Numbered from the stretch's first letter, positions 16,525 to 25,141 are shown. The stretch: DNA of 64,000 nucleotides from Bradyrhizobium sp. LTSP885 (GCF_000938305.1 NZ_JYMT01000031.1:186001-250000); one strand, 5' to 3'. Notes: a model not told the origin generated them from the letters alone. Made by a program: numbers and translations.

Positions 16525-17802
16525 ATGACCAAGGCGCTCAAGGGCGTTCGCATTCTCGATTTCACCCACGTCCAGTCGGGTCCGACCTGCACGCAGTTGC
16601 TGGCCTGGTTCGGCGCCGACGTGATCAAGGTCGAGCGTCCCGGCGTCGGCGACATCACGCGCGGCCAGCTGCAGGACATCCCGAACGTGGACAGCCTGTA
16701 TTTCACCATGCTGAACCACAACAAGCGCTCGATCACGCTCGACACCAAGAACCCGAAGGGCAAGGAAGTGCTCACAGCACTGATCAAGAGCTGCGACGTG
16801 CTGGTGGAGAATTTCGGTCCCGGCGTGCTCGACCGCATGGGCTTCCCCTGGGAGAAGATCCACGCCCTTAACCCGAAGATGATCGTCGCCTCGATCAAGG
16901 GTTTTGGCCCCGGCCCCTACGAAGACTGTAAGGTCTATGAGAATGTCGCGCAGTGCACCGGCGGCGCCGCCTCCACCACCGGCTTCCGCGACGGACTGCC
17001 GCTGGTCACCGGCGCGCAGATCGGCGACAGCGGCACCGGGTTGCATCTCGCGCTCGGCATCGTCACCGCGCTCTATCAGCGCACCATGACCGGTCAGGGC
17101 CAGAAGGTCACCGCGGCGATGCAGGACGGCGTGCTCAACCTCGCCCGCGTCAAGCTGCGTGACCAGCAGCGTCTCGCGCACGGTCCGCTGAAGGAATACA
17201 GCCAGTTCGGCGAAGGCATCCCGTTTGGCGACGCCGTGCCGCGCGCCGGCAACGATTCCGGCGGCGGCCAGCCCGGCCGTATCCTGAAGTGCAAGGGCTG
17301 GGAGTCCGATCCGAACGCCTACATCTACTTCATCACCCAGGCGCCGGTGTGGGAGAAGATCTGCGACGTGATCGGCGAGCCGACCTGGAAGACCGATCCG
17401 AACTACGCCAAGCCGCCGGCCCGCCTGCCACGCCTGAACGAGATTTTTGCTCGCATCGAACAATGGACGATGACCAAGACAAAATTCGAGGCGATGGAGA
17501 TCCTCAACAAGGACGACATCCCCTGCGGTCCGATCCTGTCGATGAAGGAACTGGCCGAAGACCAGTCGCTGCGCGCGACCGGCACCGTGGTCGAGGTCGA
17601 TCACCCAACCCGCGGCAAGTACATCTCGGTCGGCAACCCGATCAAGCTGTCGGACTCTCCCAGCGAAGTCACCCGCTCGCCGCTGCTCGGCGAGCACACC
17701 GACGAAATCCTGCGCCAGGTGCTCGGCTTCAGCGATCACCAGGTCGCCGAGATCCACGATTCCGGCGCGCTCGATCCGCCGCGCAAGCAGGCGGCGGAGT
17801 AA
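16525..17802 (+). CDS. frc: Formyl-CoA:oxalate CoA-transferase
   Basis: 425 residues, a class III CoA-transferase of normal length. It moves CoA from formyl-CoA to oxalate, giving oxalyl-CoA for Oxc and free formate. The N-terminus KGVRILDFTHVQSGPTCTQLLAWFGADVIKVE is the CaiB/BaiF signature. Asp168 in GAQIGDSGTGLHLALG aligns with catalytic Asp169 of the Oxalobacter enzyme, and the glycine loop lies around 256-260 (SGGGQPG). A strong terminator follows at 17829, closing the gntR-oxc-frc unit. Confidence 0.97.
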   Translation: MTKALKGVRILDFTHVQSGPTCTQLLAWFGADVIKVERPGVGDITRGQLQDIPNVDSLYFTMLNHNKRSITLDTKNPKGKEVLTALIKSCDVLVENFGPGVLDRMGFPWEKIHALNPKMIVASIKGFGPGPYEDCKVYENVAQCTGGAASTTGFRDGLPLVTGAQIGDSGTGLHLALGIVTALYQRTMTGQGQKVTAAMQDGVLNLARVKLRDQQRLAHGPLKEYSQFGEGIPFGDAVPRAGNDSGGGQPGRILKCKGWESDPNAYIYFITQAPVWEKICDVIGEPTWKTDPNYAKPPARLPRLNEIFARIEQWTMTKTKFEAMEILNKDDIPCGPILSMKELAEDQSLRATGTVVEVDHPTRGKYISVGNPIKLSDSPSEVTRSPLLGEHTDEILRQVLGFSDHQVAEIHDSGALDPPRKQAAE

Positions 17803-17828
17803 GCGGCCGCACTCAGCGCGAAACGAAA

Positions 17829-17856
17829 ATGGCCGCGGGCAACCGCGGCCATTTTT
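17829..17856 (+). terminator. Rho-independent terminator after frc
   Basis: A ten-pair stem atggccgcgg / ccgcggccat with a GCAA tetraloop is followed by TTTT, about 25 bases after the frc stop. It ends the oxalate core transcript. Confidence 0.88.
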
Positions 17857-18029
17857 GTGAGTGACGAGACCCGGCGACGCCGCGATCCGGATATCGCCGG
17901 ACCGGCAGCTCGCGGTCGAGCACCTGATCCATGCCGCCGAGCTTGGCCGGACGTCTTTCTGGACACGCAAATGTTGCAGTAATCTCCCATTTTAGGGATG
18001 TTCCGGTTCTCCGCCGGTTGGAGAGCAAA

Positions 18030-18368
18030 ATGAGCAAGCACATTCGGTTCGTGATTCCCGTCGCGGCCTTGTTGACCTTGTCGGCGTGCGGACAGCCGGT
18101 GCCGAGCGACAAGGCTGCCTATGTCGGTGAGTGGCGATCGCAAACGATGAGCCTGCTGCTCGCCCAGGACGGGTCCGTCCGCTACAAGCGCGTCAAGGGC
18201 AGCATCACGACGTCGATCAACGCCCCGCTGCGGAGGTTCGAGGGCGACAATTTTGTCGTCGGCATTCCATACTTCTCATCGACATTCGAGGTGTCGAAAC
18301 CACCCTACCAAGAGGCAGGGACGTGGAAGATGGTGGTCGATGGCGTGGAACTGAGCCGGGTTCCGTAG
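18030..18368 (+). CDS. Small predicted lipoprotein
   Basis: 112 residues from the ATG at 18030. The N-terminus MSKHIRFVIPVAALLTLSACG is a signal peptide ending in the lipobox LSAC, with Cys20 as the lipid-attachment site. The mature 90-residue part is beta-rich (YVGEWRSQTMSLLLAQDGSVRYKRV) and looks like a small lipocalin-like or avidin-like sheet. Its function is unknown. It stands alone after the frc terminator and has no oxalate operator in front. Confidence 0.75.
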   Translation: MSKHIRFVIPVAALLTLSACGQPVPSDKAAYVGEWRSQTMSLLLAQDGSVRYKRVKGSITTSINAPLRRFEGDNFVVGIPYFSSTFEVSKPPYQEAGTWKMVVDGVELSRVP

Positions 18369-18629
18369 CGATCGTTTCCTCCGCAAGCCGGCGAAGGCTT
18401 GCAGCGACCGCTGCGCAATTGGCAGCAGCCTCACCTCACCAGCGCTGCCGTCGGCGTGGCAACGAGCAACGCCGACGATCTCAGCCCTCGCGCTTCGCCG
18501 CTTCAGGTCGCATCCATCACGATCCCGTCACGCGCCCGCGATCCAAAGTTTACCGAAGCGGGGCTGAACTTTTTGCGCTGGGTGGCGTAGTCGTGCGTGT
18601 GTTCAAGAACAAAAAAACGGAGGACTATC

Positions 18630-18884
18630 ATGCGACTTCTCATCCTCGCTTCTGCGGCCACTCTCGTCGTCAGCGGTGCTGCCATGGCTACCGAGTCGGT
18701 CCGCACCGCCCACCACGTCACGCACCACTACCACCACCACCTCGACACCAACGCGCCCGCTGCAGAGGGTGCTTTCCCCGCCGATGTCCTCAGTGCGCAC
18801 GATTCGCGCCTCGAGAACCTGCGCGAGTCCGGATACAACCCGTCCAAGGACTACGATGCCACTGGCAACATGAAGGCAAACTGA
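18630..18884 (+). CDS. Small secreted His-rich protein
   Basis: 84 residues with CGGAGGA ten bases before the ATG. A signal peptide of about 20 residues (MRLLILASAATLVVSGAAMA) is followed by a His cluster, HHVTHHYHHH at about 28-37, and an acidic/Asn-rich tail. It is probably periplasmic; metal binding is suggested by the His run but not shown. A terminator follows immediately. I do not recognise a named family. Confidence 0.75.
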   Translation: MRLLILASAATLVVSGAAMATESVRTAHHVTHHYHHHLDTNAPAAEGAFPADVLSAHDSRLENLRESGYNPSKDYDATGNMKAN

Positions 18885-18901
18885 TCCCGACGCACCAAAG
18901 G

Positions 18902-18927
18902 AAAGCCGGGGTCGTAACCCCGGTTTT
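18902..18927. terminator. Rho-independent terminator, usable from both sides
   Basis: CCGGGGT / ACCCCGG with a four-base loop is flanked by AAA on the left and TTTT on the right. It lies between the convergent His-rich protein and the lyase gene at 18945. Confidence 0.8.
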
Positions 18928-18944
18928 CCTCGTTCGCGCGCGGC

Positions 18945-20366
18945 CTACACCCCCTTGAGATAGGCCTCGGCACTCGCCGCGATGTCGCGAGCCTTCGCTG
19001 CCGCGGCGCCGGTGTAAGTTTCCGGCTTGCCCAGCATGTTGATCGTCTCCGCCGGGATCTTGCTCCACACTTGGTCTGCTGACTGCTGCGCAAGCGCCCA
19101 TTGCGTCGCTTCGAGAAGCGAAACTCCCTCCTGCCCTGAACGCGGCATGGCGACGTGATTCACCAACTCGTGAGCATCGCCTTCATAGCCGGCCATCTGG
19201 AGCGCGATGTAGATCGGCTCGGCAAGAATGGCATCGCCCTGAGCTGCGAAGTTTCGCCTGAGCGAGGCTTCGTCGACCGAGATCCGCGAGATGAACGGCT
19301 TGCCGCCTGCTTCGCGCAGCAGGGTGTTGAGCTGATTGACCAGATTGACCACAATCGTCGGGAAATCCCGCGCGATCGGGCTGCCGACCAGGTCACGCTG
19401 GTGCTCGCTGATCATCGTCGCCAGAACCTTGCCGAATTCGACCTGGTTCTTGATCCAGGTGCCCTCGAGGTTCTCGAAATTGATCGGGTTCCGCTTGTGA
19501 GCCATAGTTGACGATCCGACCTGTCCTTTCTCGAAGGGTTCGCCGAGTTCGGCAATCTCGGTCCGCATCAAATGCCGGCCGTCCCGACCAAACTGGCCGA
19601 AGGCGGCGGAGAGCTTGACGCAGGCGAACAGGTAATCGGCCAGTGGCTCCGGCGAAAGGATCTGGGTGCTGATCGGCGCGGGTTTGAGGCCGAGCTTTTC
19701 GAGCACACGCGCCTCAAAGGTCTTGTCGCCGCAGCGCGCTGCGATGCCCAGCCCCACTTGCGCATTGTAGACGCCGACCGCGCCGGAGATTTTTCCCACC
19801 AGCTTGTCCGCAGCAGTGTTGGCGCTTTGGATGTTGGTGAGAATCCGGCTCAGGATCGTCGCAAGCCAGAAGCCGACGGTGATCGGCAGCGCGTGCTGTC
19901 CATGGGTTCGGCCGATCTGCGGCTGCAGCGCGAATAAATCAACTTGCTCGACGAAGTGACCGATCACCTTGTCGGTCAGCCGCTTCACCACCTCGTGTCC
20001 GCGCACGAACTGCAGAGCGCGAGCCGTGTCGAGCGCATCGTAGCTTGTGAGCGGAACATGAATCCAGCGCCGAAGTCCGGGGTCGACCTTGCTCTGGGCG
20101 ATCCGGATCCAGGCGCGAATGTCGTGCTTGGTCACGTTGCGTTCGACATCATCGACTTCGCTGGTCGAGATGGCGAGCAGCTCCTGCTCAACGGCAGGCG
20201 TCAGTGATGCGATATTGGCCTCGGGAATGATCCCGATGTCGGCCAACGTTTTCAACGTTGCGATTTCGACCTCGGCAATCGCCCGAAACAAATTGTCGTA
20301 GCCGAAGACCGATTGCAGGTCCTTCGGCTGATACCGCGGATTCCCGGGAAGTGAGAGATTTGCCAT
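18945..20366 (-). CDS. Fumarase/aspartase-superfamily lyase, adenylosuccinate-lyase-like
   Basis: 473 residues from the ATG at 20366, with AGGAGC upstream; the frame extends further but without a ribosome site. The superfamily signature is intact as GSSTMAHKRNPINFENLEG near residue 292. IGRTHGQHALPITVGFWLA supplies the catalytic His region, and SYDALDTARALQF a substrate loop. It could be a PurB paralogue or a catabolic beta-elimination lyase (aspartate, argininosuccinate or hydroxyaspartate type). Its position at the end of a TetR-controlled operon with two PLP enzymes argues for a catabolic role, not housekeeping purine synthesis. Confidence 0.85.
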   Translation of the reverse strand: MANLSLPGNPRYQPKDLQSVFGYDNLFRAIAEVEIATLKTLADIGIIPEANIASLTPAVEQELLAISTSEVDDVERNVTKHDIRAWIRIAQSKVDPGLRRWIHVPLTSYDALDTARALQFVRGHEVVKRLTDKVIGHFVEQVDLFALQPQIGRTHGQHALPITVGFWLATILSRILTNIQSANTAADKLVGKISGAVGVYNAQVGLGIAARCGDKTFEARVLEKLGLKPAPISTQILSPEPLADYLFACVKLSAAFGQFGRDGRHLMRTEIAELGEPFEKGQVGSSTMAHKRNPINFENLEGTWIKNQVEFGKVLATMISEHQRDLVGSPIARDFPTIVVNLVNQLNTLLREAGGKPFISRISVDEASLRRNFAAQGDAILAEPIYIALQMAGYEGDAHELVNHVAMPRSGQEGVSLLEATQWALAQQSADQVWSKIPAETINMLGKPETYTGAAAAKARDIAASAEAYLKGV

Positions 20367-20640
20367 GACTTGCTCCTGGTCTGCATAAGGCAACGTCGCG
20401 CTGCGCGCGCCGCGATCGATCGCGCGTCGGATCAGCCCCCTAGCCGCTATCGGCGTTGCCATCTTCGCCTGCGACGTATTCCAGAATATCGCCCGCTGGG
20501 CAAACGCCGGATACCCGAAGGCGCGTGCCGGGATCGCGCGCCCCAATGAGAAGGCGGCCATGAGCGACGAAAAGACGCCAGGTCACGCGAACTGCGCGAC
20601 CAGCAGCCGCCCAGCCGCTCCTCCTCCCGTTGCGACTTCG

Positions 20641-21234
20641 CTAATCGGCCCGGGCTCGTTCATCATCAGCAATCAGGCCGAGAAAATAGTGCAAGGCCTC
20701 GGTCGTTCGCGCGTGATCGCCGGTCGTCAGGAAATCCTGCAGCAGCCCCGCGATTGTTGCCCAGATCAGCGTCGTCCGCCCTGGCGGGTCGATCGAGGAC
20801 CGGCCGGATAAAGCCTCCACGTTCCTGATCAGATTCAACCAGACCGACGTGCTCTCATTCCTCGCCTGAGTGGAGAAGCGCAGCTGGTCGTGCATCGCGA
20901 GGCCGTCGATCTCAAACAGAAGGCGGAAATATTTCTGATTGGGTTCGGCAGTCGCCCAGTGCCAGAAGCGCGTCAGCGCAGCGTCAATGGAACGAGACGA
21001 GTCGGTTTGAGCCAACGCTCTCAGCTCCCCGGCGATGCGGGCGCGCACCTGTGCCAGGGCTGCGGCCAGGAGATCTTCCTTATTGCCGAAGTGGTAGATC
21101 AGGAGGCGGGCACTGGTGCCGACACGTTCCGCCAGCGGCCGCAGCGACAGGTCGGCGATCCCGTCCGCCAGAAGCACATCGACGATGGCCTCCAGGAGTT
21201 CCGTGCGTCGATCACCGGTTGATTCTATGCTCAT
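20641..21234 (-). CDS. TetR-family transcriptional regulator
   Basis: 197 residues. The N-terminal helix-turn-helix is RTELLEAIVDVLLADGIADLSLRPLAERVGTSARLLIYHFGNKEDLLAAAL (about 9-58); the rest is an alpha-helical ligand domain. It starts three bases after the aminotransferase stop on the same strand, so it is the fourth gene of the leftward operon. The tandem palindromes at 24419-24450 ahead of that operon are its likely targets, giving autoregulation. The gap of about 275 bases to the lyase may hold a second promoter. Confidence 0.9.
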   Translation of the reverse strand: MSIESTGDRRTELLEAIVDVLLADGIADLSLRPLAERVGTSARLLIYHFGNKEDLLAAALAQVRARIAGELRALAQTDSSRSIDAALTRFWHWATAEPNQKYFRLLFEIDGLAMHDQLRFSTQARNESTSVWLNLIRNVEALSGRSSIDPPGRTTLIWATIAGLLQDFLTTGDHARTTEALHYFLGLIADDERARAD

Positions 21235-21237
21235 GTC

Positions 21238-22437
21238 TCAGCGCGGATCGTCCGCCCCTCGCTGTTGCCGCCCCATGGACGCGCAAAAATCGATGAGGCG
21301 ATCGACCTCGGCTTCCAGGTTGAAATAGTGTGGCGAGGCCCGCAGAAGATCGGGAAGCCCTCGGGCATCCGAATCGAGACGCGTGCTTGCGGGTGCTGAA
21401 GCGCCAATGACGATCCCGGCCTTCGCAGCCGCGTCCAGCACCTCGCGCACCGATCGACCTTCGATTGTGAAGCTGACGATGGCAGACTTGTCGACGCCAA
21501 GGTCATGCAGGGCGATCCCTTTCAGGCCGGATAGACCGACCCGCAGACGTTCGGCAAGCGTCCGGCAACGCATGGCGATCTCGTCGAGGCCGATCGCCAG
21601 GGCGTAGCGACAGGCCGCGCCCAACCCGATCCGGTCGACGTAATTGGCTTCCCAGGTCTCGAACCGACGCGCGTCCGGCCGCAGCGTATACTCGCTCGTC
21701 GCAGTCCAGGGCGCGGCGAAATGATCGATCATCGCGGGCTCGAGGCCGAGCGCCAGCTCGCGCCTGATATAGAGGAAGCCCGTCCCACGCGGTCCGCGCA
21801 GGAACTTTCGCCCGCTGGCGACCAGGATGTCGCAGTGAAGCGCCTTGACGTCGATCGGCATCTGTCCGGCGGCCTGGCAGGCATCAAGCAAATACAGCAC
21901 CCCTGCCTGACGCGCGATCCTTCCAATCGCCGCGGCGGGGTTGGTCAAGCCTCCATTGGTCGGGACCCAGGTAATCGCGATCAGCTTCACCCGCTCGTCG
22001 ATCATGGCACGCAGCGCCTCGGGGTCGGTGGCCCCGAAAGCGTCGTTCGGGATGACCTCGACGACGACGCCACGACGCCTGCTCACCTGGAGGAAGGCAA
22101 CATAGTTGGCGGCATACTCGGCGCGGCCTGTCAGGATGCGGTCGCCGGGCTGCCAATCGAGCGCATAGAACGCCCGCTGCCAGCCGACGGTGGCACTCTC
22201 GACGAGGGCGATTTCGTCCCGGTCGGCATTCACCAATTCGGCAACAGTGGCGTAGACGCCCTCGATGCGCGCGCGTTCGCGATCAGCGGCCCCATAGCCG
22301 CCGATCGCCCGCTCGAGGCGCAAATGTTCGATCATCGCATCCACGACGGGATCCGGCATCAATGATGCACCTGCGCTGAGCAGAAACGTTTGCTGCTCCA
22401 ACGCAGGCGTCTCCGCCCTGATCCTTTCGATGTCCAT
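21238..22437 (-). CDS. Class V aminotransferase-fold PLP enzyme (EgtE/cysteine-desulfurase-like)
   Basis: 399 residues from the ATG at 22437; a GTG at 22449 is an alternative. It begins MDIERIRAETPALEQQTFLLSAGASLMP. PLP-site features are YLLDACQAAGQMPIDV (Asp-Gln pair) and ILVASGRKFLRGPRGTGFLYI with the Schiff-base Lys. This subgroup includes isopenicillin-N epimerase, ergothioneine C-S lyase and selenocysteine lyase types, so the reaction may be a lyase or epimerase step and not transamination. It lies between the DSD1 aldolase and the TetR gene in one operon. Confidence 0.85.
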   Translation of the reverse strand: MDIERIRAETPALEQQTFLLSAGASLMPDPVVDAMIEHLRLERAIGGYGAADRERARIEGVYATVAELVNADRDEIALVESATVGWQRAFYALDWQPGDRILTGRAEYAANYVAFLQVSRRRGVVVEVIPNDAFGATDPEALRAMIDERVKLIAITWVPTNGGLTNPAAAIGRIARQAGVLYLLDACQAAGQMPIDVKALHCDILVASGRKFLRGPRGTGFLYIRRELALGLEPAMIDHFAAPWTATSEYTLRPDARRFETWEANYVDRIGLGAACRYALAIGLDEIAMRCRTLAERLRVGLSGLKGIALHDLGVDKSAIVSFTIEGRSVREVLDAAAKAGIVIGASAPASTRLDSDARGLPDLLRASPHYFNLEAEVDRLIDFCASMGRQQRGADDPR

Positions 22438-22515
22438 TGTCCGGCTCACTCGTTGACGTCGCCGCCATGCGGCTTGCGAATCCTACCATCGAGAACCGTG
22501 GGCCGCGAGCTAGAG

Positions 22516-23661
22516 CTAGCGAGACCGGCCCCGCGCGGCGACCGGCCACATCGCACACAAAGTGTCGGCTTCGACCACGTGATAGGTGTCGTAAAGGTTG
22601 ACGGTGGGGTCGCAGTGCGGAACGCCGAAGGTGACCAGGCTCGCGAGCGGCAAGTTGACGCCTGAAGGCAGCAACAGGGCGCCGTGCTCGTCTCCCATGA
22701 AACGGTAGGTGGATCCCTTGGGTGCGCCGGCCAGGACAGACGGCGCGCCCGCGTCGGTCGAGAAGGCCTTGAAGCCGGCATCCACCGTGACCAATCCGGG
22801 GCTGTTCGCGCTGACCACGCGCGCGTCCACCATCAACGACGTCTCGAACGGCGACGGTCCGCCGTCGCCTGCGAGGTCACAGTCCAGATATTCGCGATCC
22901 ATGAACACGTAGGAACCAACCTGCAACTCGGTGAACAAGCCGAGCTCGGCATCGATGCGATGAGTCCCGGTGCCGCCTCCGGTGATCACGGACGGGCGGG
23001 CATCGGCTGCGGCGAGCGTCTCGACGATCTCGGCGATGAATGCGTTGCGTTCGACGATGGCCTGCCGGCGCGCTGCGAAGCTCTCGATGTGTTGCTGAGC
23101 GCCGCAGTAGCACTGCACGCCGGCGAAGCGCAGGAAAGGTTCGCGCCGGATCGCCTCCAGCAGCCGAAGCGCCGCCGCCGGGCTGCCGACGCCGGTGCGG
23201 CGGATGCCGGGATCGATGTCGATCATCACGCCGAGCGGCCGCCCGGACGTCCGCGCCGCCTCGCCGAGCGCCTCGACATTGGCCGGATGATCGACGACGC
23301 AGCTTAAATCCTCTGTGCGCAGGTTCAGGGCGACCAGCCGTTGCAGCGCCGGCAGCGGCACTACAGGCGAAGTGAGGTGCAGACCACTGGTCAAGCCATG
23401 CTCCGCCATGACCTCGGCTTCGCCGATCTTGGCACAGCACAGTCCGATGGCACCGGCCTCGATCTGTAGCCGCGCGATGTGCGGGCTCTTGTGCGTCTTG
23501 ACGTGAGGACGCAGAGCCAGCCCGCCGGAGGCGGCGAATTCCGCCATGCGTGCGATGTTCGCCTTCAGCACGGCAAGGTCGAGGATCAGGGCCGGCGTAT
23601 TCAGCGCCTGGCGAGAGCCGGGGCGACCTATCAGCAGGCGATGCAACTCTTCGTCGGTCAT
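22516..23661 (-). CDS. DSD1-family PLP aldolase/dehydratase (D-threonine or 3-hydroxyaspartate aldolase-like)
   Basis: 381 residues. An alanine-racemase-type N-terminal barrel carries the PLP Lys in LRPHVKTHKS (about 56). Family landmarks are SGGGTGTH, ELQVGSYVFMD, VDAGFKAFS, DEHG and the metal site PHCDPTVNLYD near the C-terminus. Members cleave D-threonine, D-3-hydroxyaspartate or dehydrate D-serine with PLP and a divalent metal. Cleavage of 3-hydroxyaspartate would give glycine plus glyoxylate, feeding gcl, which is why the context is notable; the substrate is not proven. Its start overlaps the end of the upstream membrane-protein gene by four bases (ATGA). Confidence 0.88.
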   Translation of the reverse strand: MTDEELHRLLIGRPGSRQALNTPALILDLAVLKANIARMAEFAASGGLALRPHVKTHKSPHIARLQIEAGAIGLCCAKIGEAEVMAEHGLTSGLHLTSPVVPLPALQRLVALNLRTEDLSCVVDHPANVEALGEAARTSGRPLGVMIDIDPGIRRTGVGSPAAALRLLEAIRREPFLRFAGVQCYCGAQQHIESFAARRQAIVERNAFIAEIVETLAAADARPSVITGGGTGTHRIDAELGLFTELQVGSYVFMDREYLDCDLAGDGGPSPFETSLMVDARVVSANSPGLVTVDAGFKAFSTDAGAPSVLAGAPKGSTYRFMGDEHGALLLPSGVNLPLASLVTFGVPHCDPTVNLYDTYHVVEADTLCAMWPVAARGRSR

Positions 23662-24371
23662 GGCGCTACTCCGCTGTGGCTGATGAATTCGACATCCTCA
23701 GTAGGCCGCTGCTGCAGACGCGACCTCCCATAGAGCATGCTCCAGGTCACCAGCACGCTGTCACTGACGATGTCCCAGAGCGGCGAGAACAGCAGGTAAT
23801 CCTTGGTGGCGAAATTGGCGGCCAGGAGATAGGCCCCTGCCGCCTTGATCAGGAGCGCGAAGGTCCAGCCCAGCGTGAGCGTCTGGTAGGTCTTCAGCGC
23901 AGCCGGGCGGGTCGCAGCGGCATCGAAAGCATCGCGCTTGGCCGGATCGTTGCCAGTCTGCAACTGGCGGGACATTTGCAGCACCAATGGTTTGGTTGTG
24001 GCCAGCGACGCCAGGAACAACGCCGCCAGGAACACATTCTCCATCGAACGCCCGATCAGCGCCTGTTGCTCGGAATGAGCCAGAGCCAGGGCGGCGATGC
24101 GGACGACCGTGTTCTCCGCTGCGAACAGCCCCAGAAAGTCGATCGCCCTGAGTTTGACGACGCCGTAGGCGAGCCAGATGATCGGCGGCGTACCCGACAG
24201 GGCCAGCGGCGCCAGACTCATGGCCGCAAAGTGCGGTGCCGCCAAGCTGTAGATGACCGCGGGCGCGATCATATTGATCACCACGCTCTTGAAAAGCGCC
24301 TTGATGGCGACACGGCTGGATAAAGCGTGTCCACCCTTGGCAGCCCCCTTGGCCGACGGAATAGATTGCAT
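23658..24371 (-). CDS. Multi-pass membrane protein, VC0807-like
   Basis: 237 residues from the ATG at 24371, with GGAGG eight bases upstream. About five to six hydrophobic helices are visible (SVVINMIAPAVIYSLAA, PIIWLAYGVV, NVFLAALFLASLATTK, TLTLGWTFALLIKAAGAYLLA, LWDIVSDSVLVTWSML). The pattern of an N-terminal N..AP..IY and paired helices resembles the uncharacterised VC0807 membrane family. It is the first gene of the TetR operon and could be a transporter-like component for the operon's substrate; that is inference. Confidence 0.75.
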   Translation of the reverse strand: MQSIPSAKGAAKGGHALSSRVAIKALFKSVVINMIAPAVIYSLAAPHFAAMSLAPLALSGTPPIIWLAYGVVKLRAIDFLGLFAAENTVVRIAALALAHSEQQALIGRSMENVFLAALFLASLATTKPLVLQMSRQLQTGNDPAKRDAFDAAATRPAALKTYQTLTLGWTFALLIKAAGAYLLAANFATKDYLLFSPLWDIVSDSVLVTWSMLYGRSRLQQRPTEDVEFISHSGVAP

Positions 24372-24418
24372 GACGAGCACCTCCGACTGGCCCGCGGAAT
24401 CGACACGAGCTGGTTATC

Positions 24419-24450
24419 TGTAACAATCGTTACATGAAACGATCGTTACA
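24419..24450. promoter_or_regulatory. Two abutting 16-bp palindromes, probable TetR operators
   Basis: TGTAACAATCGTTACA (24419-24434) is followed directly by TGAAACGATCGTTACA (24435-24450). Each is a quasi-palindrome of form TGWAAC-NATC-GTTACA. They lie 48 bases upstream of the membrane-protein start, where a promoter for the leftward operon is expected. The size and symmetry fit a TetR dimer per copy, and the only TetR gene nearby is the operon's own at 20641-21234. Confidence 0.7.
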
Positions 24451-24584
24451 CGCAAGTGCGATACGAACCGGCCGAGCTCTGCAGCGGTTCTACGGCGGAA
24501 ACCAAGCCTTCTGGCATGCCAATCAGATTTTTTTGCTGCGTTGCACTCTCGTTCATGCTGCCATGCAAACAAGCCCGTTGTTCG

Positions 24585-24601
24585 TGGCATCTGGTATACA
24601 T
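24585..24601. promoter_or_regulatory. Operator copy 3, TGGCAT-CTGGT-ATACAT
   Basis: It matches the oxalate operator with an intact left half, the same five-base spacer and a right half ATACAT, and lies 60 bases before the 45-codon gene at 24661. TTGTTC directly upstream (24579-24584) could be a weak -35. The match ties the small gene to the GntR regulon. Confidence 0.6.
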
Positions 24602-24660
24602 AGATTACTCCCAGATGATGAGCCGGCCCGTCGCCGGCCTCCAGGATAAGGGGACACCAA

Positions 24661-24798
24661 ATGTCCAAGACCACCGCACTCGCGATCGCACCGTCCGGCA
24701 CCCTGTTCGGCCGCCTGCTCGCCTCGATCGACCGCCTGCTGATGAAGAGCGCGGAGATCTCCAACCGCAACGGCGACCTGCCGCGCGTCGGCCTCTGA
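24661..24798 (+). CDS. 45-residue small protein in the oxalate regulon
   Basis: The ATG at 24661 has AAGGGGA about nine bases upstream and runs 45 codons to TGA. It encodes MSKTTALAIAPSGTLFGRLL continuing with an amphipathic helix and the end NGDLPRVGL. It is basic, without signal peptide or Cys, and resembles the short helical proteins common in rhizobia (DUF1127-like size), but I cannot name a family. The coding look (third-position GC), the good ribosome site, an operator in front and a terminator at 24961 together support a real gene. Confidence 0.65.
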   Translation: MSKTTALAIAPSGTLFGRLLASIDRLLMKSAEISNRNGDLPRVGL

Positions 24799-24960
24799 CG
24801 TCACCAAGGCGCGACGAGCAATCATCGCGTTTCGTTTCCTGCCCGCGCGTGATGTCTGCGCCAACACGCCACACGGTTTTCCGGATCATGCCTTGAGAGT
24901 CTTGCGCGCTGCGGCGGGGCTTTCGTTGCGAAACACAATCTGAAATTGAACCTTCGACCA

Positions 24961-24990
24961 ATGGCCCCGGATTTCCGGGGCCATTTTTTT
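24961..24990 (+). terminator. Rho-independent terminator
   Basis: A ten-pair perfect stem atggccccgg / ccggggccat with loop ATTT is followed by seven T. It ends the transcript of the small gene at 24661 before the first oxlT promoter. Confidence 0.9.
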
Positions 24991-25068
24991 CGCCTTGAAC
25001 TAGTCTTCCAGCGCGGCCGTCCAAGCTCTGCGGCAAAAACGCACGCGGCCCCGCGCCGCGTTGAATCT

Positions 25069-25085
25069 TGGCATATCGGATACCA
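25069..25085. promoter_or_regulatory. Operator copy 4, TGGCAT-ATCGG-ATACCA
   Basis: A full 6+5+6 site 56 bases before the first oxlT start. TTGAAT at 25061-25066 lies two bases upstream, mirroring the TTGACA-operator arrangement at 13852 and 28204. Confidence 0.7.
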
Positions 25086-25141
25086 ACCTGACCGGCGCGC
25101 GCCAAAACCAGAATGACGATAAGCGCGCGTTGGGAGGAGCA

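Noticed and set aside
18945..24371. Complete beta-hydroxyaspartate cycle
   Set aside because: The aldolase fits, but no serine/threonine-dehydratase-like BhcB or ornithine-cyclodeaminase-like BhcD gene is present, and the class V enzyme looks more like EgtE than aspartate-glyoxylate aminotransferase.
24512..24521. TGGCATGCCA palindrome upstream of operator copy 3
   Set aside because: Half-sites match the oxalate operator but without the five-base spacer, so it would not fit the same dimer; treated as chance.
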